From the NCBI GenBank assembly GCA_902588835.1, contig CACIQQ010000004.1, positions 36,558-100,557 of the forward strand: a DNA stretch of 64,000 bases, written 5' to 3'. The notes under the pieces are model-generated. The model had not been told where the DNA came from. It made no database searches and saw only the letters and a program-made list of their open reading frames with translations. Every line of letters starts with the position of its first letter. Position 1 is the stretch's first letter. Below are positions 40,304 through 49,438 of this stretch, piece after piece. A program made the translations under genes and the position numbers. This DNA is from an uncultured Pelagibacteraceae bacterium. GTDB taxonomy: Bacteria > Pseudomonadota > Alphaproteobacteria > Pelagibacterales > Pelagibacteraceae.

Positions 40304-40795
40304 TTAAAAATTTTCATGATTTCTAGTTAAATAAAAGAACATTGCTATATGAGAACCGTTATTGAATTTTTGTTTTAATATTAATTTAAATATATCTTTT
40401 TGACTAAGTAGATGAACTTTAATACCTTTTTCTGGTTTAGAAATTTTAACTAAATCTTTTGTATAAAAACCTGTTATTTTAGTGGTTAAACGTCCCGGCT
40501 CATTATAAAAAGTTATCAATTTAGTTAGTTTCGATTTTGATTTATATCCTGTTTCTTCTGTTAATTCCTTATGAGCTGATTGCAAAGTTGTTTCTTTTTT
40601 TTCGACTATGCCAGAGGGAAACTCATAATTAACTTTATTAATCGGAACTCTTTTTTGAGAAACTACTATATATTTGTTATGAATTTTAGGGATGATAATT
40701 GAAAGATTTGATGTTTTCAAATAATGATAAAACTCATTTTTCCTAAAACCTTTATTAATTAACTGGATATTGTTTGTAAGTTTGAAATTTTTCAA
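40304..40795 (-). CDS. NUDIX hydrolase
   Basis: Nudix-box-like FPSGIVEKKETTLQSAHKELTEETGY. Confidence 0.88.
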   Translation of the reverse strand: MKNFKLTNNIQLINKGFRKNEFYHYLKTSNLSIIIPKIHNKYIVVSQKRVPINKVNYEFPSGIVEKKETTLQSAHKELTEETGYKSKSKLTKLITFYNEPGRLTTKITGFYTKDLVKISKPEKGIKVHLLSQKDIFKLILKQKFNNGSHIAMFFYLTRNHENF

Positions 40796-41451
40796 TTTTT
40801 CTTTGAAAATAAACTTTTAATGATAAATACCGCAATTAACATCCCTATAAGTTCTGCTAAAATATAATAAGGGGTATTCATGTAATTTATACCGGTAAAG
40901 GACTCAGTAAAAGTTCTTGCAATTGTCACTGCAGGATTTGCGAAAGAAGTTGATGACGTAAACCAATAACCAGCAGTAATATAAAGACCAACACAAGCAG
41001 CTACCGCAATTTTACCTGATTTCATGGAACCAAAAATTATAATTATTAATCCTAATGTTGCTATTACTTCAGATGTGAATATGTAAATACCATCTCTTGA
41101 CTTAGTAGATAATTCATAAATTTCATTTTCAAAAAAGAAATTAGCTAAACCAACACCAATCAAGCAACCAATCAATTGAGCAATGATATAGTAGGGTAAC
41201 AGTTTCTTTTTTAATTTACCTGTTATTGTCATAGCTATACTTACAAATGGATTAAAATGAGCTCCTGATACATCAGCAAATACTGTAATAAGCACAAATA
41301 AACCTGCTCCTGTAGCTATTGTGTTAGCAATCAACATCACAGCAACGTCATTAGTTAAGTTTTCAGCCATTAAACCTGAGCCAACAATAATCATTACTAA
41401 AAAACAACTGCCTAACAGTTCAGCAAGAAAATAACGATTTTTATTTTTCAT
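40792..41451 (-). CDS. aquaporin/MIP family channel (AqpS-like context)
   Basis: SGAHFNPFVSIAM and TSFANPAVTIART pore motifs; adjacent to arsC. Confidence 0.85.
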   Translation of the reverse strand: MKNKNRYFLAELLGSCFLVMIIVGSGLMAENLTNDVAVMLIANTIATGAGLFVLITVFADVSGAHFNPFVSIAMTITGKLKKKLLPYYIIAQLIGCLIGVGLANFFFENEIYELSTKSRDGIYIFTSEVIATLGLIIIIFGSMKSGKIAVAACVGLYITAGYWFTSSTSFANPAVTIARTFTESFTGINYMNTPYYILAELIGMLIAVFIIKSLFSKKN

Positions 41452-41872
41452 TTATAAGTTCCTTTATTCTTTTATGAATATTATTGTAAACTTTTTCTAT
41501 TATTTCATCTTTTTTATTTAAGTCATTTGTTTCATTAAGTATTTTAACTGGATCCTCTATATCCCAATGAATTATCTTATCTTTATTTGGCCAAATGGGG
41601 CAGACTTCATTATTGGCATTATTGCAAACTGTAATAACATAATCCATTTTAATTTGACCATTAATAAACTCATTAAAATTTTTAGATCTATAATTTGAAA
41701 GATCATAATGTTTTGATAATAAATAATTCTTCACATCTTCGTTAATTTTTCCTTTTGGATTACTCCCGGCACTAAAACCTTTATACAAATCGTCATACTC
41801 ATTATTTATAATACTTTCCGCAATAATACTTCTTGCTGAATTACCTGTGCATACGAACAATATATTCTTCAT
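41441..41872 (-). CDS. arsC: arsenate reductase, low-molecular-weight phosphatase type
   Basis: ILFVCTGNSARSIIAE P-loop, VITVCNNANNEVCPIWP, HWDIEDP. Confidence 0.88.
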   Translation of the reverse strand: MKNILFVCTGNSARSIIAESIINNEYDDLYKGFSAGSNPKGKINEDVKNYLLSKHYDLSNYRSKNFNEFINGQIKMDYVITVCNNANNEVCPIWPNKDKIIHWDIEDPVKILNETNDLNKKDEIIEKVYNNIHKRIKELINEK

Positions 41873-42109
41873 TTAAAAAATAACTTTATAAATACCAATC
41901 ACGAATAGCGGTATTTGCAGTCCAAAGTTAGTTAAAATTGCCTTATCCTTACTTATAAATCCAGCTATAGTCCATCCAACAACTCCCAAACCATGAAAAT
42001 ATATATTTAATGGATATATATTTAAATTTGTAAGAAGTATTCCTACTAAAACTAAAAAAGTGCTGATCCATTTTAGATATTTTTTTATAAACATAAAATT
42101 TCCTTTCAT
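41873..42109 (-). CDS. small membrane protein, unknown
   Basis: 78 aa ORF, about three hydrophobic segments, ends 1 bp from the arsC start codon. Confidence 0.65.
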   Translation of the reverse strand: MKGNFMFIKKYLKWISTFLVLVGILLTNLNIYPLNIYFHGLGVVGWTIAGFISKDKAILTNFGLQIPLFVIGIYKVIF

Positions 42110-42152
42110 TATTATTATGTCAGTTATGTTAAGAATTTATTAAAATAAAGGA

Positions 42153-42545
42153 TTATTTACACTTTTTGCAGAGACCAAAAAATTCAAGATTATATTTTTT
42201 ATATTTCATGCCAATTTTATCTGCAAAACTACTCAAGTATTTAGATATTTTTGAATTATCAATTTCTGTTACTTCCTCACAGCTTTCGCAGATTGAAAAT
42301 GCTGCAGCTTTTGAAACTTTACAATTTGAATTTTGACAGGCAACGAAAGCATTTTTGCTTTCAATTTTGTGTATTTTTCCCATATCCACTAATTTATCTA
42401 AAGCCCTGTAGACCTGAGGAGGAGCGTTAATCCCTTTCTTCTTAACATTCGATAATATTGAGTATGCTTTTAATGGTTCTGTAGATTTTTCAATAATATC
42501 TAAAACAATTTTTTGATTTTTGGTTAAGTTTTGCTGTCTTTGCAT
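42153..42545 (-). CDS. zur: Fur-family zinc uptake regulator (Zur)
   Basis: Fur-like winged helix (KAYSILSNVKKKGINAPPQVYRALDKLVDMGKIHKIES), paired CxxC motifs, located with znuBC. Confidence 0.8.
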   Translation of the reverse strand: MQRQQNLTKNQKIVLDIIEKSTEPLKAYSILSNVKKKGINAPPQVYRALDKLVDMGKIHKIESKNAFVACQNSNCKVSKAAAFSICESCEEVTEIDNSKISKYLSSFADKIGMKYKKYNLEFFGLCKKCK

Positions 42546-42567
42546 AATTTATTTTATCATTTACCCA

Positions 42568-43371
42568 TTAGTTTTTCAATTTGATCGATTGTTTTATTTT
42601 AAGTAGAGAAAGTATAAATAGAAATAAAGAAGCAGCAATTATAGATGGACCTGAAGCTGTATTGAATTCTAAAGATGTAAACAGTCCTATAATAACAGAT
42701 AGCAAGCCACCAATTACTGAAAAAAGAACCATTTGTTGTGGACTATTTGAAATATTTCTTGCCATTGCTGCTGGTATGATAAGCATTCCAGTTATTAACA
42801 ATAATCCTACCATTTTGATTGAAATAGCAATTATTGCGGCCATTAAAATTGTAAATATTGCTTTGGCTTTATCTGGATCTAATCCTTCAGCTTCAGCTAG
42901 TTCATAATTTACAGTAGATGCAAATAAAGATTTCCAAATAAATTTAAGAACTAATAATATTATAGCTCCACCTATCCATATAATAATTATATCATTCACA
43001 TTAACCGCCAGGATATCCCCAAATAAAAGTCCCATCACATCAAATCGAATGAAAGATAAAAAACCAATTACAACAAGACCTACAGCTAATGACGAATGTG
43101 CTAGAAGACCTAGTAAAGCATCACCTGGTAGATTAGTTCTTTTTTGAAGATTAATTAAAATTAGAGCTATTAAAGCTGAGATTATAAAGACGGATAATGC
43201 AATGTTAAATTCTAAAGAGTAAGCAAGTGTTACACCAAGTAAAGCAGAATGAGCTAATGTATCACCAAAATAGGATAATCTCCTCCATACTACAAAACAT
43301 CCCAAAGGACCGGTTACCAAAGCAACTCCAATTCCAGCAAATAAAGCTCTTATAAAAAAATCATCTAGCAT
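42568..43371 (-). CDS. znuB: zinc ABC transporter permease ZnuB
   Basis: ABC-3 family permease, LGCFVVWRRLSYFGDTLAHSALLG; next to znuC. Confidence 0.93.
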   Translation of the reverse strand: MLDDFFIRALFAGIGVALVTGPLGCFVVWRRLSYFGDTLAHSALLGVTLAYSLEFNIALSVFIISALIALILINLQKRTNLPGDALLGLLAHSSLAVGLVVIGFLSFIRFDVMGLLFGDILAVNVNDIIIIWIGGAIILLVLKFIWKSLFASTVNYELAEAEGLDPDKAKAIFTILMAAIIAISIKMVGLLLITGMLIIPAAMARNISNSPQQMVLFSVIGGLLSVIIGLFTSLEFNTASGPSIIAASLFLFILSLLKIKQSIKLKN

Positions 43372-44118
43372 TTAATTCTTTTTAATCTTTCCTTCACTGG
43401 TGTGAATGTGATCGTGTTTATGTTCATAAATAGATAGTGTCTGCGATGCCTGTTCACCGAACAAAGCTTTGTACTCTCTGTTTTTTGCAACATCAATTGG
43501 AGATCCAGAACAACAAACATGACCATTTAAACAAACAACATGATCGGTAGCACTCATTACTGTATGTAGATCATGCGAAATTAATAAGATACCGCAGTTT
43601 AAATCTTCTGAAATTTTTTTGATTAATTCGTATAAAGCAATCTCACCAGTGAAATCAACTCCTTGTACAGGTTCATCTAGGACTAACAACTCAGGTTTTT
43701 TTGATATTGCTCTTGAAAGCAAAACTCTTTGAAATTCACCTCCAGATAAATCTCCTAAATTTTTATCTTTAAGATGGATTACTCCTGTTAACGACAATGC
43801 TTCATTAATAGTTTTATCCTCAAGGTTTTCAGTAAGAGACATAAAGTCTTTAACTCTTAGAGGTAACGTCCAATCTATTGAAATCTTTTGTGGAACGTAT
43901 CCAATCTTATTTGTGTATTTTTCAACTTCACCATCAATTTTTTTATAAATTCCTAAAGCAATTTTTGCGGTAGTACTTTTACCAGATCCATTTGGTCCAA
44001 TTAGAGTTACAATTTTACCTTTTTCAACTTGCAAGGATACTCCCTGAACTAACCATTTATCGTTTAAGCGAAAACCTGCGCTTTTTAATTTTACTAAAAT
44101 TTTATTTTCTAAACTCAT
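43372..44118 (-). CDS. znuC: zinc ABC transporter ATP-binding protein ZnuC
   Basis: GPNGSGKSTTAKIALGIY, LSGGEFQRVLLSRAI, LVLDEPVQGVD. Confidence 0.93.
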   Translation of the reverse strand: MSLENKILVKLKSAGFRLNDKWLVQGVSLQVEKGKIVTLIGPNGSGKSTTAKIALGIYKKIDGEVEKYTNKIGYVPQKISIDWTLPLRVKDFMSLTENLEDKTINEALSLTGVIHLKDKNLGDLSGGEFQRVLLSRAISKKPELLVLDEPVQGVDFTGEIALYELIKKISEDLNCGILLISHDLHTVMSATDHVVCLNGHVCCSGSPIDVAKNREYKALFGEQASQTLSIYEHKHDHIHTSEGKIKKN

Positions 44119-44138
44119 TTTATCTCTTGACTCTATAA

Positions 44139-44171
44139 TGTTATATTATTACATAGTGTTATATTATAACA
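44139..44171. promoter_or_regulatory. tandem Zur-box-like palindromes in the znuC/znuA divergent promoter
   Basis: TGTTATATTATTACA (44139-44153) and perfect TGTTATATTATAACA (44157-44171), centres 18 bp apart. Confidence 0.75.
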
Positions 44172-44182
44172 ATATAAAAATT

Positions 44183-45196
44183 ATGCAAAAATTTAAAAAA
44201 CTACCTTTAATTATCACATTATCATTTTTAACTTTATTTTCTCAAGCATACGCTGAAATCAAAGTTGTAGCATCAATAAAACCTATTCATTCACTTGCGA
44301 GCTATTTAATGGATGGAGTAAAAAAACCTGATTTAATTGTTGATGGTTACGCATCACCCCACGGTTTTGCTATGAAGCCATCTCATGCAAAAATGCTTCA
44401 GGAAGCAGATCTTATATTTTGGGTAGGCGAGGATATTGAAAGTTTTTTAGTTAAACCTCTTGGTTCTATTGCAAAAAAAGCTGAAAAAATTGAATTAATG
44501 GAAATCAGAGGAATAAATAAATTAAAATTTAGAGAAAGAAATATTTTTGAAGGTCATGATGATCATGGACATAAAGAAGACGATCATGATGATCATGCTA
44601 AAAAAGAAGACGGTCATGACGATCACGATCATGACAAAGACGAACATAAAGAAGACGGACATGATGATCACGGTCATGAAGGTCATGCACATGGCGAGTT
44701 TGATCCACACATATGGTTAGATCCTTTAAACGCTAAAAAAATCTTAAAAGAAATGGCAAAACATTTAATAGAAAATGACCAAGCAAATGAGTCGATTTAT
44801 AAAGAGAATTTGAAAAAGGCGAACAAAGATTTAGATAAATTAGTAAAACAAGTTAAGTCTGAATTAAATAAAGATTTTAAATCAATAGTGTTTCATGACG
44901 CTTACCAGTATTTTGAAAAAAGATTTAAAGTAAATGTTTTAGGAGCATTTACAGTAAACACAGATGTTCTACCTGGAGCAGAACAATTATCTGAAATAAG
45001 AGAGATAATTGAGCACGAAAAAGTTACATGTGTATTTTCAGAACCACAATTCAACCCAGATATTATTAATGCAGTTGCAAAAGATACAAATATTAAAACA
45101 GGTGTACTAGATCCTTTGGGTGCTACTTTAAATCCAGGTAAAGGTTTATATTTTGATTTAATCAGTAATATGGCTAAATCTTTTAAAGGCTGCTAA
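44183..45196 (+). CDS. znuA: zinc ABC transporter substrate-binding protein ZnuA
   Basis: Signal peptide after MQKFKK, His/Asp-rich loop, EFDPHIWLDPLNAK; start moved to ATG 44183. Confidence 0.93.
   Translation: MQKFKKLPLIITLSFLTLFSQAYAEIKVVASIKPIHSLASYLMDGVKKPDLIVDGYASPHGFAMKPSHAKMLQEADLIFWVGEDIESFLVKPLGSIAKKAEKIELMEIRGINKLKFRERNIFEGHDDHGHKEDDHDDHAKKEDGHDDHDHDKDEHKEDGHDDHGHEGHAHGEFDPHIWLDPLNAKKILKEMAKHLIENDQANESIYKENLKKANKDLDKLVKQVKSELNKDFKSIVFHDAYQYFEKRFKVNVLGAFTVNTDVLPGAEQLSEIREIIEHEKVTCVFSEPQFNPDIINAVAKDTNIKTGVLDPLGATLNPGKGLYFDLISNMAKSFKGC
44553..44694 (+). repeat. degenerate internal repeat encoding the His/Asp-rich metal-binding loop of ZnuA
   Basis: Repeated ggtcatgatgatca(tc/cg)... 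units encoding GHDDHGHKEDDHDDHAKKEDGHDDHDHDKDEHKEDGHDDHGHEGHAHG. Confidence 0.85.
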
Positions 45197-45973
45197 CTAA
45201 TTTAATTCAATTTCAATTGGAGTATGATCGGAAGGTTTCTCTCTTCCCCGAGGGTCTTTATTAATATTTATTTTTTTAACATTATCTATAATTGAACTTG
45301 AAACTAAAAAATGATCTATTCTCATACCATTATTTTTTTGCCAAGCTCCTCTCATATAATCCCAAAATGTATATCCCTCTTTTGTTTCATTAAAATGTCT
45401 GTAAACATCACTGAAACCTAAGCTCAACATCTCTCTAAATTTTTTTCTTATTTCTAGTCTATACAAAGCATCATCCTCAAAACTTTTTGGATTATAAACG
45501 TCCTCTGCTGCAGGGATTACATTGAAATCTCCCGCTAAGATTATATTTTTGTTTGTCTTTGATAAAGATTTTAACTTTTTAATTAAATCATCTAACCAAT
45601 TTTTTTTATATTCATATTTAGGTGTATCAACTGGATTTCCATTAGGCGTGTATATATTGATTAATTGTATCTTTTTTTTCTTATGTTCAACCTCAGCAGA
45701 TATAATTCTAGATTGTTTTAATTTATCTTTAATTATATCAGTTTTGACATTATCTAATTTTTTCTTGGAAATTATAGCAACACCGTTGTAGCTTTTTTGA
45801 CCATGGACGTGGCTCTCATAATCAAGGGAAGAAAATACATCAAAAGGAAAATTTACTTCTTCAGTCTTAATTTCTTGCATTAGTAGTATATCTGGTTTGT
45901 ATTTTACCAAATAACTTTTTATATTATCAATTCTGGCTCTTACCGAATTAACATTCCATGAGGAAATTAACAT
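45197..45973 (-). CDS. xthA: exodeoxyribonuclease III
   Basis: MLISSWNVNSVRARI, LLMQEIKTE, NIYTPNG, AGDFNV, SDHTPIEIEL; start moved to the internal Met at 45973. Confidence 0.93.
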   Translation of the reverse strand: MLISSWNVNSVRARIDNIKSYLVKYKPDILLMQEIKTEEVNFPFDVFSSLDYESHVHGQKSYNGVAIISKKKLDNVKTDIIKDKLKQSRIISAEVEHKKKKIQLINIYTPNGNPVDTPKYEYKKNWLDDLIKKLKSLSKTNKNIILAGDFNVIPAAEDVYNPKSFEDDALYRLEIRKKFREMLSLGFSDVYRHFNETKEGYTFWDYMRGAWQKNNGMRIDHFLVSSSIIDNVKKININKDPRGREKPSDHTPIEIELN

Positions 45974-46290
45974 TAAAGAGAAAAAGACACTCCACAACCA
46001 CAAGATGACTTACTTTGTGGGTTGTTAATCTTAAATTGTTGACCAATAAGTTCTTTAGAAAAATCAACTTCCGACCCTTGCAACATGTCAGCTGAAGTTT
46101 TGTCGATTAAAATATTGTTAAAAACTAAATCATCTTCATTCTTTACTTTATCGAATGAAAAATCGTATTGAAAACCCGAACAACCACCACCTTTAATTGC
46201 GATTCTAAAAAAAGAACCTTTTTCCTTTTTGTTAAGGAGATAATTGATTTGTTTTATAGCATTATCTGTAAATATAATTTCTTTATTCAT
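45973..46290 (-). CDS. erpA: A-type iron-sulfur carrier (ErpA/IscA family)
   Basis: GGGCSGFQYDF and CGCGVSF cysteine motifs. Confidence 0.88.
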   Translation of the reverse strand: MNKEIIFTDNAIKQINYLLNKKEKGSFFRIAIKGGGCSGFQYDFSFDKVKNEDDLVFNNILIDKTSADMLQGSEVDFSKELIGQQFKINNPQSKSSCGCGVSFSL

Positions 46291-46340
46291 AATAAATCTG
46301 AGCTATTACTAATATAATAATATATTTTCTTTTTTAAAGT

Positions 46341-47456
46341 ATGAATAATTTCAAAAAATTAGGTGTTTTTAAAAGTAAAGGAAGATTTTTCAAAGATAAA
46401 ACAAGTAAATATAGAAGCCCATTTCAAAGAGATAGAGACAGAATCATACATAGCGCTTCATTTAGAAGGTTAAAGCACAAAACCCAAGTTTTTGTAAATA
46501 CTGACGGTGACCATTATAGAACAAGAATGACTCACTCCTTAGAGGTAGCTCAAATAGCAAGATCAATATCTAAATACTTAAATCTTAATGATGATTTGGC
46601 TGAAACATTAAGTTTAGCACACGATCTAGGCCACACTCCATTTGGTCATGCAGGGGAGGAAGTTTTAAATGATTGTATGAGCAACCATGGAGGTTTTGAT
46701 CATAACTTACAAACCCTAAGAATAGTAATGTTTATAGAAAAAAAATATATTGATTTTGATGGTTTAAATTTATCTTTTGAAACTTTAGATGGTCTAATAA
46801 AACATAATGGACCAATCAAAGACTTATCTAAATTAGAAAATATTATTGGAATAAAATCGTTAAAAAATAAGTTTAAATTAAATAAATTTTCATGTTTAGA
46901 ATCACAGATTTCAAATATCGCAGATGACATTGCTTACAACAATCATGATATACAAGATGGTCTAAAAGCAGGCTTATTCACATTAGAAGAATTATTGGAA
47001 ATCAATTTCTTTAAAGATATATATAAAAAATACAAAGATAAAAAAAAGATAGAATTACAAGTTTTGATACATCAAATAATCAGAGACTCTATAGACCTTA
47101 TGGTAAAAGACATAATAAATAACACTATTCAGAATATAAAAAAAAATAAGATTAAAAAGCTCAATAATGTTTTTGATAATAAGCAAAAGATGGTCGAATT
47201 TTCAGATAAACTCAAAGATATTGATTTCGATATAAGAAGTTTCTTAAGAAAAAATATGTATGACCATAAAAATGTTCAAAAAAGAAACAATGAAGGAAAA
47301 AAAATTGTGAATTTTTTATTTAAAAAGCTTTACAGTAATACAAATAATAATTTTTCTATACAAAATTTTGATCAGAATAAATCTAGATCAGTTGCAGACT
47401 TTATATCCGGAATGACAGATCGTTATGCAATAAATTTATATGAAGAATTAAAATAG
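46341..47456 (+). CDS. dgt: deoxyguanosinetriphosphate triphosphohydrolase-like protein
   Basis: HD motif SLAHDLGHTPFGHAGEE; SFRRLKHKTQVFVNTDGDHYRTRMTHSLEVAQIARS. Confidence 0.93.
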   Translation: MNNFKKLGVFKSKGRFFKDKTSKYRSPFQRDRDRIIHSASFRRLKHKTQVFVNTDGDHYRTRMTHSLEVAQIARSISKYLNLNDDLAETLSLAHDLGHTPFGHAGEEVLNDCMSNHGGFDHNLQTLRIVMFIEKKYIDFDGLNLSFETLDGLIKHNGPIKDLSKLENIIGIKSLKNKFKLNKFSCLESQISNIADDIAYNNHDIQDGLKAGLFTLEELLEINFFKDIYKKYKDKKKIELQVLIHQIIRDSIDLMVKDIINNTIQNIKKNKIKKLNNVFDNKQKMVEFSDKLKDIDFDIRSFLRKNMYDHKNVQKRNNEGKKIVNFLFKKLYSNTNNNFSIQNFDQNKSRSVADFISGMTDRYAINLYEELK

Positions 47457-49184
47457 ATGAATATATTTGATTATTATCACAGCTCTTTATTAAAAGGTCT
47501 TAAAGATTTTGAAAAAAAAGGAGCAATTAAAATCCCAGAAAAAACTAATAGTATTAGTGTGGAGGTTCCACCTGATAAGTTTGATGCTGATATTTCAACA
47601 AACGTTTGTATGGTTTTGTCAGGTATTAATAAAAGTAAACCAAAAGATATATATGAAAATTATGTATCAAAACTTTTAAGTAAAGACGATAATTTAGAAA
47701 ACTTTGAAATTGTAAATCCTGGTTTTGTAAATTTAAAATTTAAAAAGAAATTTTGGAACTCCTTTTTAGAAAAAATTGTTCAATTAAAAGAATATGGATC
47801 AAATAAGAATGAAAAAACTAGAAAATATTTAGTTGAGTTCGTTTCAGCTAATCCAACCGGACCATTACATGTAGGCCACTGTAGAGGAGCCGTATTCGGT
47901 GATGTCCTTTCAAATTTACTAAAATTTAACAATCATAATGTTACAAAAGAATATTACATAAATGATCACGGTAATCAGATAACAAACTTTACTCATTCGG
48001 TCTTTTACAGAATTTTAGAATTAAAACACAAAAAAAAATTTCCTGATGATGAAAATCTTTATCCTGGTGAATACATAAAAGAAATTGCACAAAATATTAT
48101 ATCAAATTCTAAAATTGATAAGTTTGATGAGTTGGAACCAATATTTGAAGAATTACAGAAACTTTGTATTGAAAATTCTCTTTTAATCATAAAGTCTAAT
48201 TTAAAGAAGATAGGTATTGTTCATGATAATTTTGTAAGTGAAAAAAGTATAATTGGAAATAAAGAAGTTGAAAAAGCTTTAAAAAAACTAAAAGAGCAAA
48301 ATTTAGTTTTTGAAGGAAAAATTGAGGCACCTCAAGGAGAGAAGAAAAAAATTTCTGAAACTAGAAATCAATTATTATTTAGATCAACAGAATTTGGTGA
48401 TGATAAAGATAGAGCTTTAAAAAAAGGTGATGATAGTTGGACATACTTCGCTGGAGATCTTGCATACCATAACAACAAGATCAGTAGAAATTTTGATATA
48501 CTCATAAACATTCTTGGAGCCGATCATGCTGGCTACATTAAAAGAATTAGTTCTGTTGTAGATGCCTTATCAAAAAATAAGCAAAAAATAGAATGTAAAG
48601 TAACTCAATTAGTAAAACTTATTAAAGATAATAAACCATTTAAAATGTCAAAGCGGAAAGGTGATTATATCACTCTAGAAGATTTAATAAATGAAGTGGG
48701 AAAAGATGCGGCTAGATTTATTATGTTAAGTAGAGTGAGTGATGTTGAATTAGAATTTGACTTTGAAAAGGTTAAACTTAAATCTAAAGACAATCCTTTG
48801 TATTATGTTCAATATTCTTATGCTAGAATTTGTTCAATTTTTTCAAATTCAAAAACACCAATTAATAACAATTATAAAAATTTAGATAAAAATTTTGAAT
48901 TTAACGATGAAGAAATTAAGATTATAAGAAAACTTTCGGAATGGCCAAAATGTATAGAAACTTCTATAAATAAATTAGAACCACACCGACTGACCACATA
49001 CTTGTATCAATTAGCATCCATTTTTCATTCATACTGGAATATGGGAAGAGATAGTGAAGATTTCAGATTTTTAGATAAGGATAAGAAAATTGATACGAAT
49101 AAAGCAGTTTTGTTAAATTGTATTCTATTAGTGATTAAAAATGGTATGGAAATTATCGGAGTTGATACACCGGAAAATATGTAA
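47457..49184 (+). CDS. argS: arginyl-tRNA synthetase
   Basis: EFVSANPTGPLHVGHCRGAVFGDVL HIGH-type motif, FKMSKRKGDYITLEDL. Confidence 0.96.
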   Translation: MNIFDYYHSSLLKGLKDFEKKGAIKIPEKTNSISVEVPPDKFDADISTNVCMVLSGINKSKPKDIYENYVSKLLSKDDNLENFEIVNPGFVNLKFKKKFWNSFLEKIVQLKEYGSNKNEKTRKYLVEFVSANPTGPLHVGHCRGAVFGDVLSNLLKFNNHNVTKEYYINDHGNQITNFTHSVFYRILELKHKKKFPDDENLYPGEYIKEIAQNIISNSKIDKFDELEPIFEELQKLCIENSLLIIKSNLKKIGIVHDNFVSEKSIIGNKEVEKALKKLKEQNLVFEGKIEAPQGEKKKISETRNQLLFRSTEFGDDKDRALKKGDDSWTYFAGDLAYHNNKISRNFDILINILGADHAGYIKRISSVVDALSKNKQKIECKVTQLVKLIKDNKPFKMSKRKGDYITLEDLINEVGKDAARFIMLSRVSDVELEFDFEKVKLKSKDNPLYYVQYSYARICSIFSNSKTPINNNYKNLDKNFEFNDEEIKIIRKLSEWPKCIETSINKLEPHRLTTYLYQLASIFHSYWNMGRDSEDFRFLDKDKKIDTNKAVLLNCILLVIKNGMEIIGVDTPENM

Positions 49185-49438
49185 TGATTAAAGAATTAAG
49201 ATATGTGCTAATTATATTTTTTATCTTAATATTTTTTTTCTTAACAATTAAATACTATTTATCGGATGAACATAAGAAAAAATATTATAGAACTGTCAAC
49301 GAAATCAACAATAACTTAAGTATAAATGATCAAAATATACCTATATTAAAAAATGACACTCAAGATATTATTACTTACGTTGATGATAAAAATGAAAAGA
49401 CGAAACCTTTTTCATTCTGGAAACTTTTAAATGAATAA
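49184..49438 (+). CDS. small membrane-anchored protein at the SPOR-domain locus
   Basis: 84 aa with N-terminal TM; position argS-X-nagZ; no SPOR domain visible. Confidence 0.6.
   Translation: MIKELRYVLIIFFILIFFFLTIKYYLSDEHKKKYYRTVNEINNNLSINDQNIPILKNDTQDIITYVDDKNEKTKPFSFWKLLNE

Noticed and set aside
40019-40330. Phe-rich + strand ORF (103 aa)
   Set aside because: Antisense to the small Lys-rich protein and the nudix end; the Phe-rich composition is the complement of Lys codons.
44522-44710. Met/Ile/Val-rich minus ORF opposite znuA
   Set aside because: Shadow of the His/Asp-rich repeat.
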